A stretch of DNA of 56,531 nt from Acidobacteriota bacterium. GTDB lineage: Bacteria; Acidobacteriota; Thermoanaerobaculia; UBA5066; Gp7-AA6. The DNA is taken from NCBI GenBank assembly GCA_020199905.1, contig JAIVJS010000020.1, positions 1-56,531 on the forward strand. The letters are read 5' to 3'. Every line of letters begins with the position of its first letter. Position 1 is the stretch's first letter. Below, one piece after another: positions 16,575-23,518 of the stretch. The notes under the pieces are model-generated. The model was not told where the DNA came from, did not search any database, and was given only the letters and a program-made list of their open reading frames with translations. The position numbers and the translations under genes were made by a program.

Positions 16575-17933
16575 CTACAGCCCCAGGATCGACCTCGCGA
16601 TGACGAAGTATATGAAGAGGCCGGTCGCGTCGACCAGGGTGGCGATCAGGGGCGCCGACATGATCGTCGGGTCGATCTTGAAGAGGGTGGCCAGCATGGG
16701 GATCGTGGCGCCGACCGTGTTGGCCCACGTGATGATGACGAGGATGCTCACCCCGACGGTGATCGCGAGAGGGACGTTGCTCGAGTTCCACAGCATTGCG
16801 CGGCCGAAGCCGACGATTCCGAGCAGCACGCCGAGCGCGAAGCCGCTCCCGGCCTCACGCGCGACGACGCGCCAGAAGTCGCGGAGCCGGATCTCGCCGA
16901 CCGCGAGGCCCCGCACGATGGTCGTCACCGTCTGGGACCCGGAGTTGCCGCCCGTCCCGATCAGGAGCGGGATGAAGAACGCGAGCGCGACGACTTTGGC
17001 GAGCTCGCCCTCGAAATGGCGCAGCACGGTGCCGGTGAGGGTCTCGGTGACGAAGAGGAGGAGCAGCCAGTTGAAACGCGCCCTCACGTTGCGCCAGGGC
17101 TTGCTCGCGAAATAGCTGTCGGTCGCCTCGTGGGTAACCGGCGCGCCGGCGAGGTGCAGCATGTCCTCGGTCTGCTCCTCGATCAGGACGTCGATGACGT
17201 CGTCGACCGTGACGATCCCGAGCGGACGGTTCTGCTCGTCGACGACCGGGATCGCATGCACGTCGTACCGCGACACGAGTCGGGCGACCTCCTCCTGCGG
17301 CGTCTCGGGGTGCACGGTCTTCAGAGACTTTTCCATCAGCTCGGAGATCCGGCGCGCCGGCGGAGCGGGCAGGAGCCGCCGCAGAGACACGAATCCGATC
17401 AGGTGGTCGTGCTCGTCCACCACGTAGAGGCTCTGGACCGTCTCGACCTCCGGGTCGATGCGCTTCAAGTGCTCGAGGGTGTCGGCGGCGGTCCACTCGG
17501 CCCGTATCCGCGGAAACTTCTCCGACATGAGCCGGCCGGCCGTCCGGGGCGCGTAGCGGAGCAGGCGTTCCGCCTCCGCCGCGTCGCGCGGAGACATGCG
17601 CGCGAGGAGGGCCTCGCGCTGGCGCTGAGTGAGGTGCTCGAGGAGGAAAGTGACCTCGTCCGCAGGGAGCCGGTCGAGTTCGGGCCCGAGCTTCTCCGTC
17701 GACGCCTCGTGGAGGATCAGCCGGAGAGACTCTCCGTGCAGCTCCGACAGGACGGCCGCACCCTGTTCCGCCGGCAGCATCTCGAAGACGAGGACCCGAT
17801 CCTCCCGGGGAAGGTCCTCGAGCAGCTCCGCGACGTCGACCGGGTGGAGGTCCGCGAGCGCGGCGGGAAGCTCCCGGGGGTTCTCCCGGATCAGCTCCTC
17901 GATGTCGGGGCCGATGACCTTCGCGACGGACAT
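16575..17933 (-). CDS. mgtE: magnesium transporter MgtE
   Basis: 452 residues. Residues about 30-135 form the MgtE_N superhelical domain (ELLEDLPREDRVLVFEMLP), about 140-260 two CBS domains (second with DVHAIPVVDEQNRPLGIVTVDDVIDVL), and about 285-452 the five-helix channel domain with the signature FFIPLLIGTGGNSGSQ. The CBS/N domains sense cytosolic Mg2+ and gate the pore. ATG 17933 has TAACTT 6 nt upstream. Complete and ordinary for the family. Confidence 0.95.
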   Translation of the reverse strand: MSVAKVIGPDIEELIRENPRELPAALADLHPVDVAELLEDLPREDRVLVFEMLPAEQGAAVLSELHGESLRLILHEASTEKLGPELDRLPADEVTFLLEHLTQRQREALLARMSPRDAAEAERLLRYAPRTAGRLMSEKFPRIRAEWTAADTLEHLKRIDPEVETVQSLYVVDEHDHLIGFVSLRRLLPAPPARRISELMEKSLKTVHPETPQEEVARLVSRYDVHAIPVVDEQNRPLGIVTVDDVIDVLIEEQTEDMLHLAGAPVTHEATDSYFASKPWRNVRARFNWLLLLFVTETLTGTVLRHFEGELAKVVALAFFIPLLIGTGGNSGSQTVTTIVRGLAVGEIRLRDFWRVVAREAGSGFALGVLLGIVGFGRAMLWNSSNVPLAITVGVSILVIITWANTVGATIPMLATLFKIDPTIMSAPLIATLVDATGLFIYFVIARSILGL

Positions 17934-17939
17934 TCACGA

Positions 17940-17945
17940 AAGTTA
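17940..17945 (-). promoter_or_regulatory. candidate leaderless -10 (TAACTT) of mgtE
   Basis: Minus-strand TAACTT, 6-nt spacer, ATG 17933. The box overlaps the first unit of a heptamer tract. Confidence 0.45.
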
Positions 17946-17977
17946 TCAGTTGTCAGTCGTCGGATTTCAGTCATCCC
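17943..17977. repeat. five-unit heptamer tract between moaE and mgtE
   Basis: TTATCAG, TTGTCAG, TCGTCGG, ATTTCAG, TCATCCC, in continuous 7-nt phase. Confidence 0.8.
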
Positions 17978-18011
17978 GGGGGAAGCTATGCGGCCGGCTC
18001 TGGATGACGGA

Positions 18012-18434
18012 CTATCGATTGTGAGGCTCCGCCGTGGGATCGACCCAGTCGGAGGTTCCGTCCGGGTGGAACTCGCGTTTCCAGATGGGAACGGTCGTCT
18101 TTATCCGGTCGATGGCCGCGCGGCACGCCGAAAACGCCTCCGCGCGATGCGGCGAGGATGCGACGATCGCGACGGCGACATCGCCCACCTCGAGCGCGCC
18201 CACCCGGTGGCGGACGACGACCCGCGTCTCCGGCCATTCGAGGGAGAGGCTCTCGACGATCTTCCGGATCTCGCCTTCCGCCATCGGGCCGTACGCCTCG
18301 TACTGGATGCGCGACGTCGCGCGGCCGAGGTGGTGATCGCGAACGACGCCGAGAAACGTGCAGACTCCGCCGTCGGAAGGGCGCACCGAGCCGAGGAGAG
18401 AGGTGGGGTCGATCGGGGCGTCCGTCAGGTACAT
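18012..18434 (-). CDS. moaE: molybdopterin synthase catalytic subunit MoaE
   Basis: 140 residues. Motifs: GGVCTFLGVVRDHHLG, VVRHRVGALEVGDVAVAIVASSPHR, and IDRIKTTVPIWKREF, which carries the catalytic Lys. It transfers sulfur from MoaD thiocarboxylate to precursor Z to form molybdopterin. The start was taken as ATG 18434 (MYLTDAPID), 16 nt after the moaD stop; an ATG at 18482 would overlap moaD and adds an unlikely N-terminus. Only moaD and moaE of the Moco pathway are here. Confidence 0.9.
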   Translation of the reverse strand: MYLTDAPIDPTSLLGSVRPSDGGVCTFLGVVRDHHLGRATSRIQYEAYGPMAEGEIRKIVESLSLEWPETRVVVRHRVGALEVGDVAVAIVASSPHRAEAFSACRAAIDRIKTTVPIWKREFHPDGTSDWVDPTAEPHNR

Positions 18435-18450
18435 CGGACGGCGGGAAAAG

Positions 18451-18696
18451 TCAGCCGCCCGCGACCGGGGGCAGGAAGGCAACCTCGTCGCCCTCGGCGA
18501 GCAGGGTCTCCGGACCCGTGTACTCCCGGTTTACCGCGGCGGGCGGCATGAACCCGGTCCGCAAAAGGCCAGGCATCTCGCCCGTGAGCTCCCGCCAGAG
18601 GTCCGACACCCTGGAGCCGCCGGCCACCTGCCGCTCCTCGGAATCCCGCCCGGCGACGTCCCGGAACGTGGCGAAATACAGGAGCTGGACGCGCAT
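18451..18696 (-). CDS. moaD: molybdopterin synthase sulfur-carrier subunit MoaD
   Basis: An 81-residue ubiquitin-fold protein: VQLLYFATFRDVAG at the start and LAEGDEVAFLPPVAGG at the end. The C-terminal Gly-Gly is the site of thiocarboxylation by MoeB. It is directly upstream of moaE in the same orientation, the usual moaD-moaE order. ATG 18696 has TACACT 6 nt upstream and no Shine-Dalgarno. Confidence 0.9.
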   Translation of the reverse strand: MRVQLLYFATFRDVAGRDSEERQVAGGSRVSDLWRELTGEMPGLLRTGFMPPAAVNREYTGPETLLAEGDEVAFLPPVAGG

Positions 18697-18702
18697 GGGG
18701 GC

Positions 18703-18708
18703 AGTGTA
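18703..18708 (-). promoter_or_regulatory. candidate leaderless -10 (TACACT) of moaD-moaE
   Basis: Minus-strand TACACT, 6-nt C-rich spacer, ATG 18696. Nearly the same sequence precedes the YfhO-like gene at 43262. Confidence 0.5.
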
Positions 18709-18710
18709 TG

Positions 18711-18826
18711 CCGGGAGGCGGGAGGCGGGAGGGCGTGGGGCTGGAATCGGGAATCGAAAGACGGGGCCGGGAATCGGGAACGGGCCCCCGTTTGCACGCC
18801 CCTGACGCTCGACGCTGAGCGCTCAC
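18711..18826. repeat. heptamer mosaic between divergent moaD and tetR
   Basis: GGGAGGC units, then TGGAATC, GGGAATC, GAAAGAC and further 7-mers, ending in ACGCTCG, ACGCTGA, GCGCTCA. Several unit classes share one 7-nt phase. It stops at the tetR -35. Confidence 0.8.
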
Positions 18827-18827
18827 C

Positions 18828-18856
18828 TTGCCCTTATCCGACCGGTCAGTTATATT
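18828..18856 (+). promoter_or_regulatory. tetR promoter with palindromic operator
   Basis: TTGCCC (18828-18833), exactly 17 nt, TATATT (18851-18856), then 6 nt to ATG 18863. Between the boxes lies the perfect palindrome GACCGGTC (18840-18847), the type of site used by many self-repressing TetR proteins. Autoregulation is inferred. Confidence 0.6.
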
Positions 18857-18862
18857 CTACCC

Positions 18863-19510
18863 ATGCGCTCGCCCGCCCACGAGGCAGAGAAGCGGCTGGT
18901 TCTCCGGAAGGCGGCGTTCCGGGAGGTCGCGGAGCGCGGGTTTTCGAACGTCACGCTCGAGGACATCGCGGTCCGGGCGGGGGTGTCGAAGGGCGTCACG
19001 CTCTATTACTTCGACTCCAAGGACGATCTGTTCCGCGACCTGTTCGCGTGGCTCATCGAGTCCATTCACCTCCGCATGCGCGACGCCGTCGAGGCCGCGC
19101 AGGACCCGGTCGAGAAGGTCCGGGCGCTCGTCGCGCTCATCTTCCCGTCGCCTTCGAAGAACCGGGCTTTCTTCCGCGCGTACGTCGATTTCTGCGGCCT
19201 GGCGGCGCGCCGCGAGTCCTTCCGCCTGATCGGCGAGCGGTTCTACACGGGTTGTCGCGAGATCGACCGGGCGATCGTCGAGGAGGGCATGCGCCGGGGC
19301 GTGTTTCTGCTCCGCGACCCGGCGGAGACCGCCTCGACGCTCCGCGCGATCTTCGACGGCCTCATGCTGCAGTGGCTCACCGAAAAGGAGCCCGAGGCGT
19401 GCTTCGAAGCCTACCGGGACCGCTGCGAGCGGGAGCTTCTTCACTACCTGCTTGCGCCGGGAAGACCCGCGTCGCGCGCCGCGAGCAAGACGAAAGCGAG
19501 GGCACGATGA
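18863..19510 (+). CDS. TetR-family transcriptional regulator
   Basis: 215 residues. The N-terminal helix-turn-helix is VTLEDIAVRAGVSKGVTLYYFDSKDDLF (split: LEDIAVRAGVSKG then YYFDSKDDLF, about 32-60). The remainder is a helical ligand-binding domain with no recognisable ligand. A GACCGGTC operator lies in its own promoter. It overlaps the next small gene by ATGA, and that in turn overlaps ispH, so the regulator may affect a transcript reaching ispH. The C-terminus is basic (ASKTKARAR). Confidence 0.88.
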   Translation: MRSPAHEAEKRLVLRKAAFREVAERGFSNVTLEDIAVRAGVSKGVTLYYFDSKDDLFRDLFAWLIESIHLRMRDAVEAAQDPVEKVRALVALIFPSPSKNRAFFRAYVDFCGLAARRESFRLIGERFYTGCREIDRAIVEEGMRRGVFLLRDPAETASTLRAIFDGLMLQWLTEKEPEACFEAYRDRCERELLHYLLAPGRPASRAASKTKARAR

Positions 19511-19695
19511 CCGTCGAAGAGCCGCCTTCCGCCTGCCGTAACGAAGGGTGCGGGCGTCCCGCCGCCAGAGGCGAGCGCCTCTGTGAGTCCTGCGCGATCG
19601 AGCGATCGCTCTTCCGCCGCGACGAAAGGCCCGCCGGATCCCGGGCCGCGGCCTCCCCGAAACGGCACGCGGGGGTAGAATCCTTCCCCCGATGA
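19507..19695 (+). CDS. small Cys-rich protein (possible zinc ribbon)
   Basis: 62 residues: CRNEGCGRPAARGERLCESC gives Cys-x4-Cys and Cys-x2-Cys pairs, then AIERSLFRRDE and a low-complexity tail. The spacing suits a small zinc-binding knuckle. The ATG overlaps the tetR stop (ATGA) and its own TGA overlaps the ispH ATG (ATGA), so it bridges two coupled genes, although ispH also has its own -10 inside it. I do not recognise a named family; DNA, RNA or protein binding are all possible. Confidence 0.6.
   Translation: MTVEEPPSACRNEGCGRPAARGERLCESCAIERSLFRRDERPAGSRAAASPKRHAGVESFPR
19676..19681 (+). promoter_or_regulatory. candidate leaderless -10 (TAGAAT) of ispH
   Basis: TAGAAT, 10 nt, ATG 19692. 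It lies inside the 3' end of the small Cys-rich gene, so ispH may be transcribed both by read-through and from its own start. Confidence 0.55.
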
Positions 19696-20678
19696 GCCCT
19701 GACCCGACGTTCCCGAAAACGGTGGTCCTCGCCGCGCCGCGCGGCTTCTGCGCCGGCGTCGTGCGGGCGATCGACATCGTGGATCTCGCGCTCGAGGCCG
19801 CCGGCGCTCCGCTGTACGTGCGTAAGGAGATCGTCCACAACCGTCACGTCGTCGAGAGCTTCGAGAAGCGGGGCGTGCGGTTCGTGGACGAGTTGACCGA
19901 GGTGCCGGACGGCCAGACCGTGATCTTTTCCGCGCACGGGGTCTCTCCCGCCGTCCGCACCGAAGCGGCCGCGCGCGGGCTCACGGTCCTGGACGCGACC
20001 TGCCCGCTGGTGACGAAGGTCCACCTCGAGGCGATCCGCTACGCGCGGGCCGGCTTCGAGATCATCCTGATCGGCCATCCCAGTCACGAGGAGGTCGAAG
20101 GCACCCTCGGGGAAGCGGCCGACCGGATGACGCTCGTCTCGACCGTCGCGGAGGCCGAGGCCGTCCCCGTGAAAAACCCGGACCGGCTGGCGTTCCTCAC
20201 CCAGACGACGCTTTCGGTCGAAGACACGCGCCCCATCGTGGCCGCCCTCCAGCGCCGATTTCCGGGCATCCGGGGGCCGGCGCGCGCGGACATCTGCTAT
20301 GCCACCCAGAACCGGCAGCTCGCCGTCCGGGCGATCGCGCGCGAGGCGCCCGTCATCCTGGTCGTCGGATCGAAGAACTCCTCGAATTCCAATCGCCTCG
20401 TCGAGGAGGCCGAGCTCGCGGGGGCGCGCGCCTACCTCGTCGACGATGTGTCCGAAATGGACCCGGCGTGGCTCGAGGGAGCGAGCGCGGTGGGAGTCAC
20501 GTCCGGGGCGTCGGCGCCCGACTTCCTCATCGAGGCGATCCTCGAGACTCTTCGCAAGCTCGGCGCAACCGAAGTGCGGGAGGTTCGCGTCGTCGACGAA
20601 GACGTTTTCTTCCCGCTTCCTCCCGAGCTCGCCGCCCTTCGAAAGGCGCGGGAGCGCGCTCTGGCGCCTTCCGTCTAG
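19692..20678 (+). CDS. ispH: 4-hydroxy-3-methylbut-2-enyl diphosphate reductase
   Basis: 328 residues. The three Fe-S cysteines are present: Cys20 (RGFCAGVVRA), Cys104 (DATCPLVTK) and Cys202 (DICYATQNRQ). NRHVVESF and GHPSHEEVEGTLGE carry the substrate-binding His residues. It makes IPP and DMAPP in the last MEP-pathway step, feeding the polyprenyl carriers used by the glycan genes further right. Length and motifs are ordinary. Confidence 0.96.
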   Translation: MSPDPTFPKTVVLAAPRGFCAGVVRAIDIVDLALEAAGAPLYVRKEIVHNRHVVESFEKRGVRFVDELTEVPDGQTVIFSAHGVSPAVRTEAAARGLTVLDATCPLVTKVHLEAIRYARAGFEIILIGHPSHEEVEGTLGEAADRMTLVSTVAEAEAVPVKNPDRLAFLTQTTLSVEDTRPIVAALQRRFPGIRGPARADICYATQNRQLAVRAIAREAPVILVVGSKNSSNSNRLVEEAELAGARAYLVDDVSEMDPAWLEGASAVGVTSGASAPDFLIEAILETLRKLGATEVREVRVVDEDVFFPLPPELAALRKARERALAPSV

Positions 20679-20744
20679 TCGCAGCCTCAGGCCACCGACG
20701 GACGACCCGAAGACAGACGGCCGCAACGGAGACGAGAGCCGCGG

Positions 20745-21581
20745 ATGAGCGAAGAGGACCTCGAAAGCACCGCGCCGTTGCGCGCGACCGAGGAGAAGGG
20801 CGCCGTTCCCCGCCGGCTCGTCGAGAAGGTGGCTTTCGTGACCGGGGCGTCGCGCGGCATCGGCGAGGCCATCTCCCGGCGATTCGCCGCCGAGGGCGCC
20901 CGGGTGGCGCTCGGCGCCAGAAACCTCGGGGCCTGCGAACGGGTCGCCGCGGAGATCCGCGAGACGGGCGGGGACGCCATCGCGATCGAGTGCGACGTGA
21001 CGCTCGGCCTCTCGATCAGCAACGCCGTTGCCGAGGTCTCCGCCCGCTGGGGGCGGATCGACATCCTCGTCAACAACGCGGGGCAGGGAGGGCCGACTCC
21101 TCTGGACGACCCGGACGACTCGCGGTGGAACTCCATCATCGCGACGAACCTGACGGCGGTGTTCCGCGTGACGCGCGAAGCGGTGCCGTTTCTGTCGCAG
21201 GGCGGCCGGATCATCAACCTGTCGTCGGTCGTCGGGCGTTTCGGGGTCGCGGGGCTGGCGGCGTACTCCGCGTCCAAGCATGGCGTGATCGGCCTGACGA
21301 GGACACTCGCGCTCGAGCTCGCGCCGCGGCAGATCACGGTCAACGCCGTCTGTCCCGGCTGGGTCGAGAGCGAGATGGCGCGCGAGGGATTCCGCCAGAT
21401 CGGCCGGATGAAAGGGAAGTCGATCGACGACGGCCGTGAGGCGGCGGCCCGCATGGCTCCGCTCGGCCGGGTGCTCGACCCCGCGGAGGTCGCGGGGCTC
21501 GCGGCCTATCTCGCCTCGGACGACGCGAAGTCGATCACGGGCCAGGCCATCGTGATCGACGGCGGACAGGTGATGCCGTGA
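20745..21581 (+). CDS. FabG-like short-chain dehydrogenase/reductase
   Basis: 278 residues with a 25-residue N-terminal extension rich in Glu. Motifs: FVTGASRGIGEAIS, NNAGQGG, SSVVGRFGVAGLAAYSASKHG (catalytic Ser, Tyr-xxx-Lys) and a C-terminal ITGQAIVIDGGQVMP. It is a classical beta-ketoacyl-ACP/CoA reductase-type fold; some members reduce 3-hydroxyacyl-CoA in butanoate or PHA metabolism. The upstream Shine-Dalgarno is weak (ggagacgag). Confidence 0.85.
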   Translation: MSEEDLESTAPLRATEEKGAVPRRLVEKVAFVTGASRGIGEAISRRFAAEGARVALGARNLGACERVAAEIRETGGDAIAIECDVTLGLSISNAVAEVSARWGRIDILVNNAGQGGPTPLDDPDDSRWNSIIATNLTAVFRVTREAVPFLSQGGRIINLSSVVGRFGVAGLAAYSASKHGVIGLTRTLALELAPRQITVNAVCPGWVESEMAREGFRQIGRMKGKSIDDGREAAARMAPLGRVLDPAEVAGLAAYLASDDAKSITGQAIVIDGGQVMP

Positions 21582-21583
21582 GG

Positions 21584-21658
21584 AAGTTGAGAGTTGAGAG
21601 TTGATGGTCGGAGAATCGAGAGAATCCTGGGAACTGAAAACTGAGGACGGACAACTGA
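21584..21658. repeat. heptamer repeats upstream of the CADD-like gene
   Basis: AAGTTGA, GAGTTGA, GAGTTGA, TGGTCGG, AGAATCG, AGAGAAT, a 5-nt slip, then GAACTGA, AAACTGA, GGACGGA, CAACTGA. Confidence 0.85.
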
Positions 21659-21677
21659 GAATTCTTCCGGAGGAACC

Positions 21678-22355
21678 ATGACGCGCACCGAATTTCTCGA
21701 GGCTCTCGATCGTCTCGTCTCTGAAAAGCATCTTCTGAAGCACCCGTTCTACGTTCTGTGGAGCGAAGGGAAGCTTTCCCGGGAGCAGCTGCGGGAGTAC
21801 GCCGTCTCGTATTACCCGCATGTAGCTGCGTTTCCCCGGTACGTCTCGGCGGTTCACTCGCATTCCAACGATCCGGTCCTGCGGCAGGAGCTCCTCGAGA
21901 ACCTGATCGAGGAGGAGCGGGGAAGCGAGAATCATCCGGCCCTCTGGCGCCGGTTCGCGGCGTCTGTCGGCGCGCCGTCCGATCTCGCCGCGCAGCCGCG
22001 CACGCCGGAAGTCGCGGCGCTCGTCTCCTGCTTCCTCGACACGACGGGCAAAGGCTCGGTCCCGGAGGGGCTCGCGGCGCTCTACGCCTACGAGTCGCAG
22101 ATTCCGGAAATCGCGCGGACCAAGCGGGAAGGCCTGGCCGCGTTCTACGGGATCACGGACGCGGACGCCGTCCGCTTCTTCACCGTTCACGAGGCTGCGG
22201 ACGTCTGGCACCGGCAGATCGAGCGCGAGGCCCTCGGGCGGGTCGCGGACGGCGAGTCCGATCGGGAGAAGGCGCTGGCGTCCGCCGGGCGGTGCCTCGA
22301 CGCCTTGAACGCCGCGCTCGACGGGATCCTGCGCGAGACGCCGGCCGCCTCCTGA
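21678..22355 (+). CDS. CADD-like heme-oxygenase-fold diiron protein (putative pABA synthase)
   Basis: 225 residues. Residues line up with those known in chlamydial CADD at a constant offset: Tyr25 (CADD Tyr27), ligands Glu79, His86, Glu139, His171, Asp175, His178 (CADD 81, 88, 142, 174, 178, 181) and Lys149 (CADD Lys152). Flanks HPFYVLW, HVAAFPRY and VHEAADVWH match the family. CADD makes p-aminobenzoate from its own tyrosine, replacing PabABC in folate synthesis; the same role is inferred here. PqqC/TenA are more distant relatives. The Shine-Dalgarno ccggagga is good. Confidence 0.8.
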   Translation: MTRTEFLEALDRLVSEKHLLKHPFYVLWSEGKLSREQLREYAVSYYPHVAAFPRYVSAVHSHSNDPVLRQELLENLIEEERGSENHPALWRRFAASVGAPSDLAAQPRTPEVAALVSCFLDTTGKGSVPEGLAALYAYESQIPEIARTKREGLAAFYGITDADAVRFFTVHEAADVWHRQIEREALGRVADGESDREKALASAGRCLDALNAALDGILRETPAAS

Positions 22356-22362
22356 AGCGGGC

Positions 22363-23067
22363 GTGATCCGCGCGGTCCTGTTCGACGCGGGGTTGACGCT
22401 CGTCCACCCGAGTCCCCCGGTCGAGCGGGTTTACGCGCGGGAGCTCGCCGCCGATGGCGCCCGCTTCACGCTCGAGGAGCTCGACGCTGCCCTGACGAAG
22501 ACGTGGGAGGAGGTCCACGCAGAGGGCGGTGCCAACCGCTACGCAGGCGTGCGGGGAGAGGGCGCGTTCTGGGCCGCGTTCGTGGACCGGGTGCGCCGGC
22601 GCCTCGACGGCGGCTCGATTTCGCAGGCGTGCTTCGGTCGCCTCACGGCGCACTTCCGCGAGGCGTCTTCCTGGGCCGTCTATCCCGACGTCGAGGAGAC
22701 GCTCGCGGGGCTAGAGAGGCGGGGGCTCGCCCTCGCCATCGTGTCGAACTGGGACTCCTCTCTCCCGCCGCTTCTCGAAGCGCTTTCGCTCGCGCCCCGC
22801 TTCCGGGCGGTCGCGGTCTCCGCCATCGAAGAGACCGGAAAGCCGGACCCCGAGATCTTCCACCGCGTCTGCGCGCGGCTCGGTCTCGAGCCGCCGGAGT
22901 GTCTCCACGTTGGGGACTCGCGGCGCGAAGACTTCGAGGGCGCGCGCGCCGCCGGCCTGCGCGGCGTCCTCCTGGACCGCAATGGCCGTCATCCGGACCT
23001 CGGCGCGGAGGATCGGATCGGCTCCTTGACCGAGCTCGCCGCGCTGGTCGAGCGCGGCGGGCGCTAG
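22363..23067 (+). CDS. HAD-superfamily (subfamily IA) hydrolase
   Basis: 234 residues from GTG 22363, 7 nt after the CADD-like stop. Motif I is LFDAGLTL (the second acidic residue of DxD is Gly, as in some HDHD3-like members), motif II is VSNWDSS, motif III Lys in TGKPDPEIF, and motif IV GDSRREDFEGARAAG. The cap is helical. Substrate unknown. Being tightly linked to the CADD-like gene it might serve folate or phosphate-ester metabolism, but that is guilt by association only. Confidence 0.8.
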   Translation: MIRAVLFDAGLTLVHPSPPVERVYARELAADGARFTLEELDAALTKTWEEVHAEGGANRYAGVRGEGAFWAAFVDRVRRRLDGGSISQACFGRLTAHFREASSWAVYPDVEETLAGLERRGLALAIVSNWDSSLPPLLEALSLAPRFRAVAVSAIEETGKPDPEIFHRVCARLGLEPPECLHVGDSRREDFEGARAAGLRGVLLDRNGRHPDLGAEDRIGSLTELAALVERGGR

Positions 23068-23094
23068 GCGGGAGGGGGCAGGCGGACCGGGGCC

Positions 23095-23175
23095 GGGGGC
23101 CTAGCCACCAACGCGAGCGAGACGGCCGCAATACTTCGGGGTCAACCAGATCGGAATCAAAAAACGGAATCGGGA
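23095..23175 (+). repeat. dispersed ~60-bp element, copy B, with heptamers
   Basis: Contains ACCAACGCGAGCGAGACGGC at 23107-23126, then GGGGTCAACCAGATCGGAAT and an A-rich stretch. It matches copy C (47147-47227) closely and copy A (12048-12125) in reverse. It ends in a GGAATCGGGAA heptamer-like tail. Confidence 0.7.
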
Positions 23176-23176
23176 A

Positions 23177-23455
23177 ATGACGACACCCCGTAACAACTCT
23201 TGCTCTTACCTCTCGACGCTCAACGCTCAACCTCCTTCCACCAACGGTCCGCCTCTTGCAACACCGCCGCCTGTGACCAACGAGACCCCCGGGAACATCA
23301 CGCCGATCGGTGAGCCGCCGGCTCCCGCGAATCCGAGACCTCCCGTGCAGGATCCGCCGGTTCCGTCAACGCCGCCGGCGGAAGAGCCGCCCGCGCGTCC
23401 GCCCGCGGAAGACCCTCCGCGTCCCGGAGATCCTCCCGCCGAACAGCTCCTCTGA
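23177..23455 (+). CDS. small proline-rich hypothetical ORF
   Basis: 92 residues, over a quarter proline, with runs such as PPVPSTPPAEEPPARPPAEDPP. The first 17 or so codons lie in repeat sequence (two ACGCTCA units at about 23217-23231), so the true start is doubtful. Composition bias in GC-rich DNA can create such frames by chance. If real, it is an extended polyproline-helix peptide. No signal peptide. Confidence 0.35.
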   Translation: MTTPRNNSCSYLSTLNAQPPSTNGPPLATPPPVTNETPGNITPIGEPPAPANPRPPVQDPPVPSTPPAEEPPARPPAEDPPRPGDPPAEQLL

Positions 23456-23502
23456 CGCGGCCGGCTCGCGACAAAACCGCCCGCGAAATCCGGGTCATTT
23501 GC

Positions 23503-23508
23503 TATCCT
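23503..23508 (+). promoter_or_regulatory. candidate leaderless -10 (TATCCT) of the APC permease
   Basis: TATCCT, 10 nt, TTG 23519, with no Shine-Dalgarno. The spacing equals that at kgd and ispH. Confidence 0.5.
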
Positions 23509-23518
23509 GCGCGCCAAC

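Noticed and set aside
16113-18551. 812-codon plus-strand frame antisense to mgtE and moaE
   Set aside because: No recognisable domain and low-complexity composition; the minus-strand genes explain the sequence.
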